From positions 1-7,698 of the forward strand of contig CAMLJY010000156.1 in assembly GCA_946480465.1 (NCBI GenBank): a stretch of 7,698 bases of DNA, in the 5' to 3' direction. Origin of the DNA: an uncultured Burkholderiales bacterium. GTDB lineage: Bacteria; Pseudomonadota; Gammaproteobacteria; Burkholderiales; Burkholderiaceae. Shown here piece after piece: positions 1 through 7,090 of the stretch; the first letter of the stretch is position 1, and every line of letters starts with the position of its first letter. Both the position numbers and the translations under genes were made by a program. Under the pieces are notes generated by a model that searched no databases, was not told where the DNA came from, and saw nothing but the letters and a program-made list of their open reading frames with translations.

Positions 1-27
1 CCGCCAGCAGCGTCCAGGCGGGCGGGG
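1..27. other. Short stretch beyond the glnE stop codon
   Basis: These 27 bases lie downstream of glnE on the minus strand. They are GC-rich with no hairpin plus T-run, so no terminator is visible before the window edge. The next gene, if in the same operon, would start here or just outside; nothing can be assigned from so little sequence. Confidence 0.4.
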
Positions 28-2769
28 TCAGCCGAAGACGGCCTGCCACAGCGCGAGGATCGCGTCCCGCTCCGCGGACAGCTGCGGCGCGGCGAATTGC
101 GTCGGTTGTTCGTCCAGGCGCGCGCGGTGCTGCGCCCGGCGCAGCTCGCGGTAGGCATCGGCGGCGGCGCGGCCGATGCCTTCGGGCAGCAGGCCCTGGG
201 CCTCGGCCCGCTGCAGCAGCGCAATGTTGCCGGCGTTGTCCAGCAGCGTGGGGTGCGAGGCGGCCTGCGACAGCACCAGGTACTGCACGACGAACTCGGC
301 GTCCATCATGCCGCCCGGGCTGTGCTTGACGTCGAACTTGCCGGCGGGCACGGGGCGCGCCTGGCGCACCTTGTCGCGCATGCCGACGACCTCGCGCCGG
401 AGGGCGTCGTTGTCGCGCGGCGCAGCCAGCACCTGCCGGCGCACGCGCTCGAAGCGTTCGGCGAGGTCCGGGGAGCCGGCGCAAAAGCGCGCGCGGGTCA
501 GCGCCTGGTGTTCCCAGGTCCACGCGGTGTTGCCGCCGCGGCCGACCTGGTAGCGCTCGAATGCGGCGACGGAGGTGACCAGCAGCCCGGAGTTGCCGTT
601 CGGCCGCAACGCGGTGTCGATGTCGAACAGCTCGCCAGCGGCGGTGCGCAGCGTCAGCCAGGTGATGAGCTTGCGCACGCAGTGGCCGTAGACCTCCTGT
701 GCGCGGTCGGCATCGGGCTCATCCGCGTCGTCGTAGAGGAAGACGACGTCGAGGTCGCTGCCGTAGCCGAGTTCCTTGCCGCCGAGCTTGCCGTAGGCGA
801 TGACGGCGAAGCGAGGTGTCTCGCGGTGACGCTGCTTCAGCCGCGGCCAGGCCCAGCGCAGCGTGATGTCGACCGTGGCGTCGGCCAGCGCCGAAAGATC
901 GTCGGCGACCTGCTCGACGCTGATGAGCCCCTCCACGTCCCGCACCAGCGTGCGGAAGACCTCGGCATGGTGCGCGTGGCGCACGGTGTCGAGCAGGGCG
1001 TCCTCGTCGGCCTGGCCGCTGCGTTCCCACGCGGCATGGCGTTCTTCCAGCGACGCAAGGTACTCGGCGCGATCGAAGCGGCCGTGAAGCAGGCGCGGGT
1101 CGGCCAGTTCGTCGATGACGCCGGGGTGGCGCATCAGGTAGCGCATCGGCCAGCGCGCGAGGCCCAGGAGGCGCAGCAGGCGCTTCATCACCTCGGGCCG
1201 TTCGACCAGCAGCGCCAGGTAGCTGTCGCGCCGCAGCAGCGGCTCCAGCCAGTCGACGAAGCGCAGCGCGGCGTCCAGGGAGCAGAGGCCTTCGCCGACG
1301 CAGGCCGAGGCACGCAGCACCAGCTTGCCCAGGCGCAGCTTGCTGTCGTCACGCAGAGCCTGAACGCGCGGCTGGGCGCACCAGTGCCGGACGCGCTGGG
1401 CGAGTTCGGGCGGCAGGCGCTCGGCCAAGGCTTCGCTGTCCAGCGGCATGGGGCCGCCACCGCATTGGCGGCAGCCGTTCTTGCCGCCGGCGGCCGGCGT
1501 GCGGCCGTCGTGCAGCAGCGCGTCGAATTCGGTGGCGACGAGTTCGCGGATCTCGCCCAGGCGGTCCAGCAGTTCGCAGGCCTCCGGCCGGCAGGCCGAC
1601 AGGCCCATGGACTGCGCGATCCAGGCCAGGTCGCCGTCCTGCGTCGGCAGCAGGTGGGTCTGCTGGTCGTCCAGGTACTGGATGCGGTGCTCGATGCGGC
1701 GCAGGAAGGTGTAGCCGGCCGCGAGCTTCTCGGCCGTCTCGGGCTTCATCAGCCCACGCGCGGCCAGCTTGGCCAGCGCCTTCAATGTCGAGCGGGTGCG
1801 GATCTCGGGGTACTGGCCGCCGCGCACGACGAGCAGCAGCTGCACGATGAACTCGATCTCGCGGATGCCGCCGCGCGAGAGCTTGACGTCGTTGGCGCGC
1901 TCGGGCCGGCCGGCGGCGCGGCGCTGCGCTTCCTCGCGGATCTTCGCGTGCAGCTGGCGCAGCCCTTCGAAGATGCCGTAGTCGAGGTAGCGCCGGTAGA
2001 CGAAGGCAGTGACCAGCGAGCGCAGCGGCAACGCGCGGCCGCTGGTGACGGCCGAACGCGGGGCGACGACACGGCTCTTCAGCCACGCGAAACGTTCCCA
2101 CTCGCGGCCCTGGACCTGGAAGTACTCCTCCAGCATCGCCATGCTGACCACCGGCGGGCCGGAGTTGCCATTCGGCCGCAGCGCCAGATCCACGCGGAAG
2201 ACGAAGCCGTCGTCGGTGGTGTCGCCGATCAACGCGTACAGGCGCTTGGCAACGGCGGAGAAGTACTCGTGCGCGCTGCAGACGACCGGGCCGGTGGTCT
2301 GGCCGTCCTCCTCGTAGAGGTAGATCAGGTCGATGTCGGACGAGACGTTCAACTCGCGTGCGCCGAGCTTGCCCATGCCGACGATCCAGAAGTCGATCGG
2401 TCGGCCCTCGGCATCCAGCGGTGGGCCGCAGCGGGCATCCTCGTCGGCGCGGGCCTGGGCCAGGGCCAGCTCCAGCGTGGCTTCGGCCAGCGCCGTCATC
2501 GCGCCGGTGATGTGTTGCAGCGGTGCCGCGTGCTCGACGTCGAGCACGGCGAGGCGTTCCAGCACCAGCTGGCGCGCCACGCGCAGCGCGGATGGCAGCG
2601 GCCGTCCCTGTTCGCGCAGCAGGTGGACCAGCTGCGTGATGGTCGGGACATCCGGCACGCCCGGCGGCAGCGCGTCCAGTTCGCCGCCGTAGCGGCGGCG
2701 GATGCGTTGCACGAAGCGGCTGTGCTGCGCGCCGGCGGCAAAGGTGGAGTCGGCGAGATCGGAACCCAT
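28..2769 (-). CDS. glnE: Bifunctional glutamine synthetase adenylyltransferase / adenylyl-removing enzyme GlnE
   Basis: This enzyme attaches AMP to, and removes it from, a conserved tyrosine of glutamine synthetase (GlnA) in the cytoplasm, turning ammonia assimilation down or up under control of PII protein (GlnB); that role is family knowledge. The 913-aa product has the duplicated nucleotidyltransferase layout of GlnE. The N-terminal adenylyl-removing half has GMGKLGARELN (residues 131-141), SSDIDLI with D145 and D147, then DLALRPNGNSG (194-204). A helical linker and regulatory region lies around 410-640. The C-terminal adenylyltransferase half has YGKLGGKELGYGSD (659-672) with D672 and D674, DIDTALRPNGNSG (716-728) and KHSPGGMMDAEF (815-826). 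Both active sites look intact. Length is close to the 946 aa of the E. coli enzyme. The ATG at 2769 is chosen because homologues begin shortly before the SRFVQRIRRRY segment (residues 17-27). The frame stays open upstream to an ATG at 2907, but those 46 residues look non-coding. The ribosome site is weak (AGGGA about 14 nt upstream). The gene diverges from yhdP. Confidence 0.96.
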   Translation of the reverse strand: MGSDLADSTFAAGAQHSRFVQRIRRRYGGELDALPPGVPDVPTITQLVHLLREQGRPLPSALRVARQLVLERLAVLDVEHAAPLQHITGAMTALAEATLELALAQARADEDARCGPPLDAEGRPIDFWIVGMGKLGARELNVSSDIDLIYLYEEDGQTTGPVVCSAHEYFSAVAKRLYALIGDTTDDGFVFRVDLALRPNGNSGPPVVSMAMLEEYFQVQGREWERFAWLKSRVVAPRSAVTSGRALPLRSLVTAFVYRRYLDYGIFEGLRQLHAKIREEAQRRAAGRPERANDVKLSRGGIREIEFIVQLLLVVRGGQYPEIRTRSTLKALAKLAARGLMKPETAEKLAAGYTFLRRIEHRIQYLDDQQTHLLPTQDGDLAWIAQSMGLSACRPEACELLDRLGEIRELVATEFDALLHDGRTPAAGGKNGCRQCGGGPMPLDSEALAERLPPELAQRVRHWCAQPRVQALRDDSKLRLGKLVLRASACVGEGLCSLDAALRFVDWLEPLLRRDSYLALLVERPEVMKRLLRLLGLARWPMRYLMRHPGVIDELADPRLLHGRFDRAEYLASLEERHAAWERSGQADEDALLDTVRHAHHAEVFRTLVRDVEGLISVEQVADDLSALADATVDITLRWAWPRLKQRHRETPRFAVIAYGKLGGKELGYGSDLDVVFLYDDADEPDADRAQEVYGHCVRKLITWLTLRTAAGELFDIDTALRPNGNSGLLVTSVAAFERYQVGRGGNTAWTWEHQALTRARFCAGSPDLAERFERVRRQVLAAPRDNDALRREVVGMRDKVRQARPVPAGKFDVKHSPGGMMDAEFVVQYLVLSQAASHPTLLDNAGNIALLQRAEAQGLLPEGIGRAAADAYRELRRAQHRARLDEQPTQFAAPQLSAERDAILALWQAVFG

Positions 2770-2789
2770 GGAGCAGTCGAGGATCCCTG

Positions 2790-2798
2790 TGCTAGATT
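2790..2798 (+). promoter_or_regulatory. Possible extended -10 promoter element for the yhdP-type gene
   Basis: The sequence TGCTAGATT fits an extended -10 element (TGn followed by TAGATT), matching four of six bases of TATAAT including the important T1, A2 and T6. It is the least GC-rich spot of the left part of the intergenic region. The best partner upstream is TGGAGC at 2769-2774 with an 18-bp spacer, which matches only three bases of TTGACA, so any activity would depend on the extended -10. Transcription would start near 2805 and give a leader of about 165 nt before the yhdP start at 2971. This is inference from a short motif. Confidence 0.3.
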
Positions 2799-2806
2799 GC
2801 CCCGAA

Positions 2807-2843
2807 CGCCGGGGCCTGCCGGCGGCTCGGTGACTTCCGCCGG
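2807..2843 (+). repeat. Overlapping, mutually exclusive inverted repeats in the yhdP leader
   Basis: Three short arms lie in a row: CGCCGG at 2807-2812, CCGGCGG at 2819-2825 and CCGCCGG at 2837-2843. The middle arm can pair with the first (6 perfect base pairs, 6-nt loop) or with the third (7 perfect base pairs, 11-nt loop), but not with both. The CCGGCGG arm occurs again at 2931-2937, giving the third arm another possible partner. The pairing potential is seen directly. Whether it regulates anything is unknown, and such matches are common by chance in DNA this rich in GC. No run of T follows, so it is not a standard intrinsic terminator. Confidence 0.4.
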
Positions 2844-2890
2844 TGCCGGGACGCCTCAAGGCTTCCGCGGTACACGGCAAACCCCGGCGC

Positions 2891-2917
2891 CCCTGCCCAG
2901 CCATCAAGGCTGCAGGG
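2891..2917 (+). repeat. Two-part hairpin in the yhdP leader
   Basis: CCCTGC at 2891-2896 pairs with GCAGGG at 2912-2917, and inside it AGCC at 2899-2902 pairs with GGCT at 2908-2911 around a 5-nt loop (ATCAA). The result is a 10-bp stem broken by a 2-nt bulge (2897-2898), ending 53 nt before the yhdP start codon. No T-run follows. It could be a structural element of the leader RNA or a chance fold; the sequence does not decide. Confidence 0.4.
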
Positions 2918-2970
2918 CACTTCGGGCAGCCCGGCGGTTGGGCGGGCGGCTGGCGCTGGGTCCCTCATCA

Positions 2971-5900
2971 ATGTCTCTTTCGACGGTCGCTGCATCCACG
3001 CCACGTCGCAGCCTGCGCTGGTGGCGCACGGGCTTGCAGTGGGGTGCCTGGTCGCTTTTCGCGGCGTGGAGCTTATGCCTCGTCGCGTGGCTGACTCTTC
3101 ATTGGGGGATTCTGCCTCGGCTCGACGAGTGGCGGCCCCGCATCGAGGCGCACGCGAGCCAGGCGCTCGGCGCGCCGGTGCAGATCGGCCGCATCGACGT
3201 GCGCTCGTCGGGCTGGGTGCCGGCGCTCGAGTTGCACGAGGTGGTGCTGCGTGATGCGCGCGGCCGCGAGGCGCTGCGCCTGCCGCGGGTGGCGGCGGCG
3301 CTGTCGGTGCCGTCGCTGCTGGCGCTGCGCCTTCGCTTCGAACAGCTGCTGATCGACGGCGCACGGCTCGAAGTGCGGCGCGATGCGCAGGGCCGGCTGC
3401 ACGTGGCCGGCATGGACGTCGAGGGCGACCACGTCGGCGACGGCCAGCAGGCGGCCGACTGGTTCTTCGAGCAGCAGGAGTTCGTGATCCGCGGCGGCAC
3501 GCTGCGCTGGGTGGACGAGCAGCGCGCCGCTCCGCCGCTGGCGCTGACCGACGTGCAGCTGCTGTTGCGCAACAGCGGCCGCAACCACGAGCTGCGGCTG
3601 GATGCCACGCCGCCGTCCGCCTGGGGCGAGCGCTTCAAGCTCATTGCCCGCGCGCGCCATCCGCTGCTGGCGCGCGCCGGCGACTGGCAGCGCTGGCGCG
3701 GCACGCTGCATGCCGACCTGCCATCGGCCGCGGTGTCGGAATTGCGCCGGCATGTCGAGCTGCCCTTCGAGCTGGCGCAAGGCCAGGGCGCGCTGCGGGC
3801 GTGGATCGATTTCGACCATGGACTGCCGCGCGTGGCGACGCTGGACTTCGCCTTGCGCGACATCTCCGCGCGCCTGGCACGCGACCTGCAGCCGCTGGCG
3901 CTGGCGCGCGCGAGCGGGCGGCTCAGCGCCGAGCGGCGCACGGACGGCGTGAAGCTGGTCGCCAGCGGCCTGTCGCTCGTCACCGCGGAAGGCCAGGCCT
4001 GGCCGGAGGGGCAGCTGTCCTTGTCGTGGAAGCAGCGCCAGCCCCAGCGTGCCAGCGAGGTGACGGTGCCGCACCCGGTGACCGGCGGCGAGCTGTCGAT
4101 CGAGCAGCTGGACCTGTCGCTGACCGCCGAACTGGCCGAGCGGCTGCCGCTGGGGGCGGGCGTCCGAAGGCTGCTGGAGCAGCTGTCGCCACAGGGGCGC
4201 GTCAGCGGCCTCGCCGCCAGCTGGCAAGGCCCGCTCGACGCGCCCGAACGCTACCAGGCGCGCGCGCGCATCCAGGCGATGTCGATCGCCGCGGCGGCCT
4301 CCGAGCCCGGCCGCGCCGGCCGGCCGGGATGGCGCGGCGCCGACGTCGATTTCAGTGCCAACGAAAGCGGCGGCCAGGCGACGCTGCTGCTCAACGATGG
4401 CGTGCTGGAGTTTCCGGGCGTGTTCCAGGAGCCGGTGCTGCCGCTGAAGCGTTTCGGGGCGCAATTGCAGTGGCGCGTCGAAGCGGCAGCCCGGCCCGAA
4501 CTGCCGCCGCAGATCAGCCTGCGCGTCGACGATGCCCGCTTCGAGAACGAGGACCTCGCCGGCGAGGCCAGTGTGCGCTGGCGCACTGGCCCGGGCACCG
4601 GCTTCGGCCGCGGCGAGCGATTCCCCGGCGTGCTGGAGCTGGACGGCAAGCTGACGCGTGGCCAGGCCGTGCGCGTGGTGCGCTACCTGCCGCTGGGGCT
4701 GGGCGACACGCCGCGCGACTACGTGCAGCGCGCGGTGCTGGCCGGACGCATCAGCCAGGCCAGCTTCCGCGTGCGCGGCGACCTGATGGCCTTTCCCTAC
4801 GCCGACGGCAAGTCGGGCGACTTCCGGGTGCACGGCCAGGTGCAGGGCGTGACGCTGGCCTACGTGCCGCCCCCGCCGGGCCAGGAGCCGCTGTGGCCGG
4901 CGTTTTCGGACGTCAGCGGCGAGCTGCTGTTCGAGCGCGCCGGCATGCAGTTCCGCCACGCGCGCGGCCGCATCTGGGGCGTGCAGCTGCAGGAGGTCAA
5001 CGGCGCCATCCGCGACATGGGGCACGACCCGGTGCTGGAGATCGACGGCCAGGCGCGCGGCGAGGCTGCTGACTTTTTGCGTTATGTCTCGGCGTCCCCG
5101 GTCGCCGGATGGACCGAGCACATGCTGGACCAGGCTGCGATCGGCGGTGCGGCCGAGCTGAAGTTGGCGCTGCGCCTGCCCCTGTACGGCGACCACCACG
5201 GCACGGTGAAGGGCAGCGTGCAGGTGCTGGGGGGCGACGTGCGGCTGCGGCCCGATCTGCCGCTGCTGGCCGCGGCCCGTGGGCGGGTGGAGTTCACGCA
5301 GTCCGGGGTCCAGGTGCCGTCGCTGCAGGCCAAGGTGTTCGGCGGCGAAGCGGTGATCGAAGGCGGCAGCCAGCCCGAGGGCGGCCTGCGCTTCAACGCC
5401 AGCGGCTTTGCGACGGCCGATGGCCTGCGCGCCGCGCCGGAGCTGGCCGAACATGCGCGCTGGACCGCGCGGCTGCAGGGCCAGGCGGCTTACCGGGCAC
5501 AGCTGCACGTGGTGGGCGGACAGTCCGAGCTGTTGCTGACCAGTCCGCTCACCGGCCTGGCGCTGGACCTGCCGCCGCCGCTGCGCAAGCCGGCCGAGGC
5601 CAGCTGGCCGTTGCGGGTGCAGACCACGCTGCTTGGCGATCCGCGCCATGCGGCGGCCACGCCGCCGCGCGACCAGCTGCGCATCGAGCTGGGCAGCGTG
5701 CTGCAGGCGCAGTACCAGCGCGACCTGTCGCGGCCGGTGCCGCAGGTGCTGCGCGGTGCGCTGGCGGTGAACGCCGCGCTGCCCGAGATGGTGCCCGGCG
5801 GCCAGGCGGTGCTGGACCTGGGCGTGGTCGATGCCGACGCCTGGCTGGCACTGCAGCCCCCGCCCGCGGCTCCGGGTTCGGGCAACGCGTCCGCGGTCGA

Positions 5901-7071
5901 CTACCTGCCCGGCACGCTGCAGCTGACCGCGCAGGAACTGGCCTTCGGTGCGCGGCGGCTGACGCAGGCCAAGCTGGGTCTGACGCGTTATGTGAGCGGC
6001 CGCGAGCAGGGCTGGCGGGCGCAGCTCGCCGCCGACCAGGCCGAGGGCGAGATCGACTACCGCGAGCCGCGTGGTCCCGCCAGCGCCGGCCGCGTGCATG
6101 CCCGCCTGACGCGCCTGGCGCTGCCGAAGTCCGAGGTCGCGAGCGTCGAGAACCTGCTCGAACGCGCGCCCGCCAGCGTGCCGGCGCTGGACATCCAGAT
6201 CGATGACTTCGAACTGCGCGGCAAGAAGCTCGGCCGCCTGGTGGTCGAGGCGGTGAACCGCGGCTCGACCGGCGTGGAGTCGGCGCGCGAGTGGCGCCTG
6301 TCCAACCTGAGCCTGCAGACGCCGGAGGGGCTGCTCAGCGCCACCGGCCAGTGGGGCTACGTGCCCGGCGCACCGCAGCGCCGCCGCATGGAGATGGACT
6401 TCACGCTCGCGGTGGCCGACAGCGGCCGGCTGCTCGAGCGCCTGGGCTTCGGCCAGGTCGTGCGCGGCGGCAAGGGCCTGCTGAGCGGACGCATCGGCTG
6501 GGCCGGGTCGCCGCTGGACTTCGACGTGCCGACGCTGGACGGCCGCATCACCCTCGCGATGGACGCCGGCCAGTTCCTGAAGGCCGACCCGGGCGTCGGC
6601 CGCCTGCTGGGCGTGCTCAGCCTGCAGTCGCTGCCGCGCCGGCTGGCGCTGGATTTCCGCGACGTCTTCGCCGAGGGCTTCGCGTTCGACAACGTCAGCG
6701 GCGAGGTCACGCTCGAGCATGGCATCGCCCGCACCGACAACCTGCGGCTGAAGGGCGTGCAGGCCACGGTGCTGATGGACGGCTCCGCGGACATCCACCG
6801 CGAGACCCAGGACCTGCGCGTGCTGGTGGTGCCGGAGATCAACGCCGGCGCGGCGTCGCTGGCCTATGCCGCGATCCACCCGATGGTGGGCCTGGGCACC
6901 TTCCTCGGCCAATGGCTGCTGCGCGGGCCGCTGGCCGAGGCCAACACGCGCGAGTTCCGCATCGGCGGCAGCTGGGACGACCCACGGGTGGTGCAGGTCG
7001 AGCGCAAGCCCGGCGATGCGGCGCCCAGCCTGCCCGCGGCCGCGGCGTCGGTGCCCCCGCGCAACCCTTGA
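2971..7071 (+). CDS. yhdP: YhdP-type AsmA-like inner-membrane-anchored protein (TIGR02099-like family)
   Basis: This 1366-aa protein is probably anchored in the inner membrane with a long periplasmic beta-rich body. In E. coli, YhdP acts with TamB and YdbH in moving phospholipids to the outer membrane; that role is transferred here by family. The N-terminus has basic residues R12, R13, R16 and R19, then one hydrophobic segment (about 22-43) rich in Trp, Leu and Ala, which predicts a signal anchor with the bulk outside the cytoplasm. An AsmA-like start follows: EAHASQALGAPVQIG (59-73), then alternating hydrophobic strands and FEQLLIDGARLEV (123-135). The C-terminal part keeps family segments: LPRRLALDFRDVFAEGFAFD (about 1221-1240), the glycine-rich hydrophobic stretch with HPMVGLGTFLGQ (within about 1286-1321), and FRIGGSWDDPRV. 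A short Ala/Pro-rich tail (1346-1366) ends it. The ATG at 2971 is chosen because it directly precedes the anchor, as in relatives, though no strong Shine-Dalgarno is present. The frame stays open far upstream, antisense to glnE; that part is not counted. The amidase gene begins 19 nt downstream, so the two are probably cotranscribed. Confidence 0.92.
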   Translation: MSLSTVAASTPRRSLRWWRTGLQWGAWSLFAAWSLCLVAWLTLHWGILPRLDEWRPRIEAHASQALGAPVQIGRIDVRSSGWVPALELHEVVLRDARGREALRLPRVAAALSVPSLLALRLRFEQLLIDGARLEVRRDAQGRLHVAGMDVEGDHVGDGQQAADWFFEQQEFVIRGGTLRWVDEQRAAPPLALTDVQLLLRNSGRNHELRLDATPPSAWGERFKLIARARHPLLARAGDWQRWRGTLHADLPSAAVSELRRHVELPFELAQGQGALRAWIDFDHGLPRVATLDFALRDISARLARDLQPLALARASGRLSAERRTDGVKLVASGLSLVTAEGQAWPEGQLSLSWKQRQPQRASEVTVPHPVTGGELSIEQLDLSLTAELAERLPLGAGVRRLLEQLSPQGRVSGLAASWQGPLDAPERYQARARIQAMSIAAAASEPGRAGRPGWRGADVDFSANESGGQATLLLNDGVLEFPGVFQEPVLPLKRFGAQLQWRVEAAARPELPPQISLRVDDARFENEDLAGEASVRWRTGPGTGFGRGERFPGVLELDGKLTRGQAVRVVRYLPLGLGDTPRDYVQRAVLAGRISQASFRVRGDLMAFPYADGKSGDFRVHGQVQGVTLAYVPPPPGQEPLWPAFSDVSGELLFERAGMQFRHARGRIWGVQLQEVNGAIRDMGHDPVLEIDGQARGEAADFLRYVSASPVAGWTEHMLDQAAIGGAAELKLALRLPLYGDHHGTVKGSVQVLGGDVRLRPDLPLLAAARGRVEFTQSGVQVPSLQAKVFGGEAVIEGGSQPEGGLRFNASGFATADGLRAAPELAEHARWTARLQGQAAYRAQLHVVGGQSELLLTSPLTGLALDLPPPLRKPAEASWPLRVQTTLLGDPRHAAATPPRDQLRIELGSVLQAQYQRDLSRPVPQVLRGALAVNAALPEMVPGGQAVLDLGVVDADAWLALQPPPAAPGSGNASAVDYLPGTLQLTAQELAFGARRLTQAKLGLTRYVSGREQGWRAQLAADQAEGEIDYREPRGPASAGRVHARLTRLALPKSEVASVENLLERAPASVPALDIQIDDFELRGKKLGRLVVEAVNRGSTGVESAREWRLSNLSLQTPEGLLSATGQWGYVPGAPQRRRMEMDFTLAVADSGRLLERLGFGQVVRGGKGLLSGRIGWAGSPLDFDVPTLDGRITLAMDAGQFLKADPGVGRLLGVLSLQSLPRRLALDFRDVFAEGFAFDNVSGEVTLEHGIARTDNLRLKGVQATVLMDGSADIHRETQDLRVLVVPEINAGAASLAYAAIHPMVGLGTFLGQWLLRGPLAEANTREFRIGGSWDDPRVVQVERKPGDAAPSLPAAAASVPPRNP

Positions 7072-7078
7072 GCCTTCC

Positions 7079-7082
7079 GGAA
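7079..7082 (+). promoter_or_regulatory. Weak Shine-Dalgarno for the amidase gene
   Basis: GGAA lies 8 nt before the ATG at 7091, in the 19-nt gap after the yhdP stop codon. It is short but at a suitable distance. Together with the homologous N-terminus (MRIAALQM) it supports the chosen start. The gap has no room for a terminator, and no separate promoter is visible in it. Confidence 0.5.
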
Positions 7083-7090
7083 CGACACGA

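Larger units (their letters stand above)
2770..2970. other. Divergent glnE/yhdP intergenic region
   Basis: These 201 bases separate the start codons of two genes transcribed away from each other, so promoters and 5' leaders for both should lie here. Seen directly: one rightward promoter-like element near 2790-2798, a cluster of GC-rich inverted repeats between 2807 and 2943, and no strong Shine-Dalgarno in front of either gene. No convincing sigma-70 promoter for glnE was found on the minus strand. No sigma-54 element (TGGCAC-N5-TTGC type) was recognised, although one might be looked for beside a nitrogen-regulation gene. Open frames cross the region on both strands, but their translations are rich in Arg, Ala, Gly and Pro with no recognisable motif, so no gene is called. 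Confidence 0.7.

Noticed and set aside
1..31. A possible next gene on the minus strand starting at a CTG (31-29) that overlaps the glnE stop codon and would read LTPPAWTLLA.
   Set aside because: CTG starts are rare and only ten codons are visible, so a start cannot be supported; sequence to the left of the window is needed.
97..2970. A plus-strand open frame with no stop for 958 codons, in frame with the yhdP-type gene and antisense to glnE.
   Set aside because: It lies in exact codon register opposite glnE, so it is open because glnE uses no TTA, CTA or TCA codons. Its translation is rich in Gln, Arg, Ala and Gly and has no recognisable motif, whereas the glnE frame has full family motifs.
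2770..2970. A sigma-54/NtrC-type promoter in front of glnE, looked for because of its nitrogen role.
   Set aside because: No TGGCAC-N5-TTGC-like element was found on either strand of the intergenic region.
3801..5072. A plus-strand open frame of 423 codons inside the yhdP-type gene in another frame.
   Set aside because: Its translation is almost entirely Arg, Ala, Gly and Pro, as expected of an off-frame reading of GC-rich coding DNA; the overlapping yhdP frame has clear family features.
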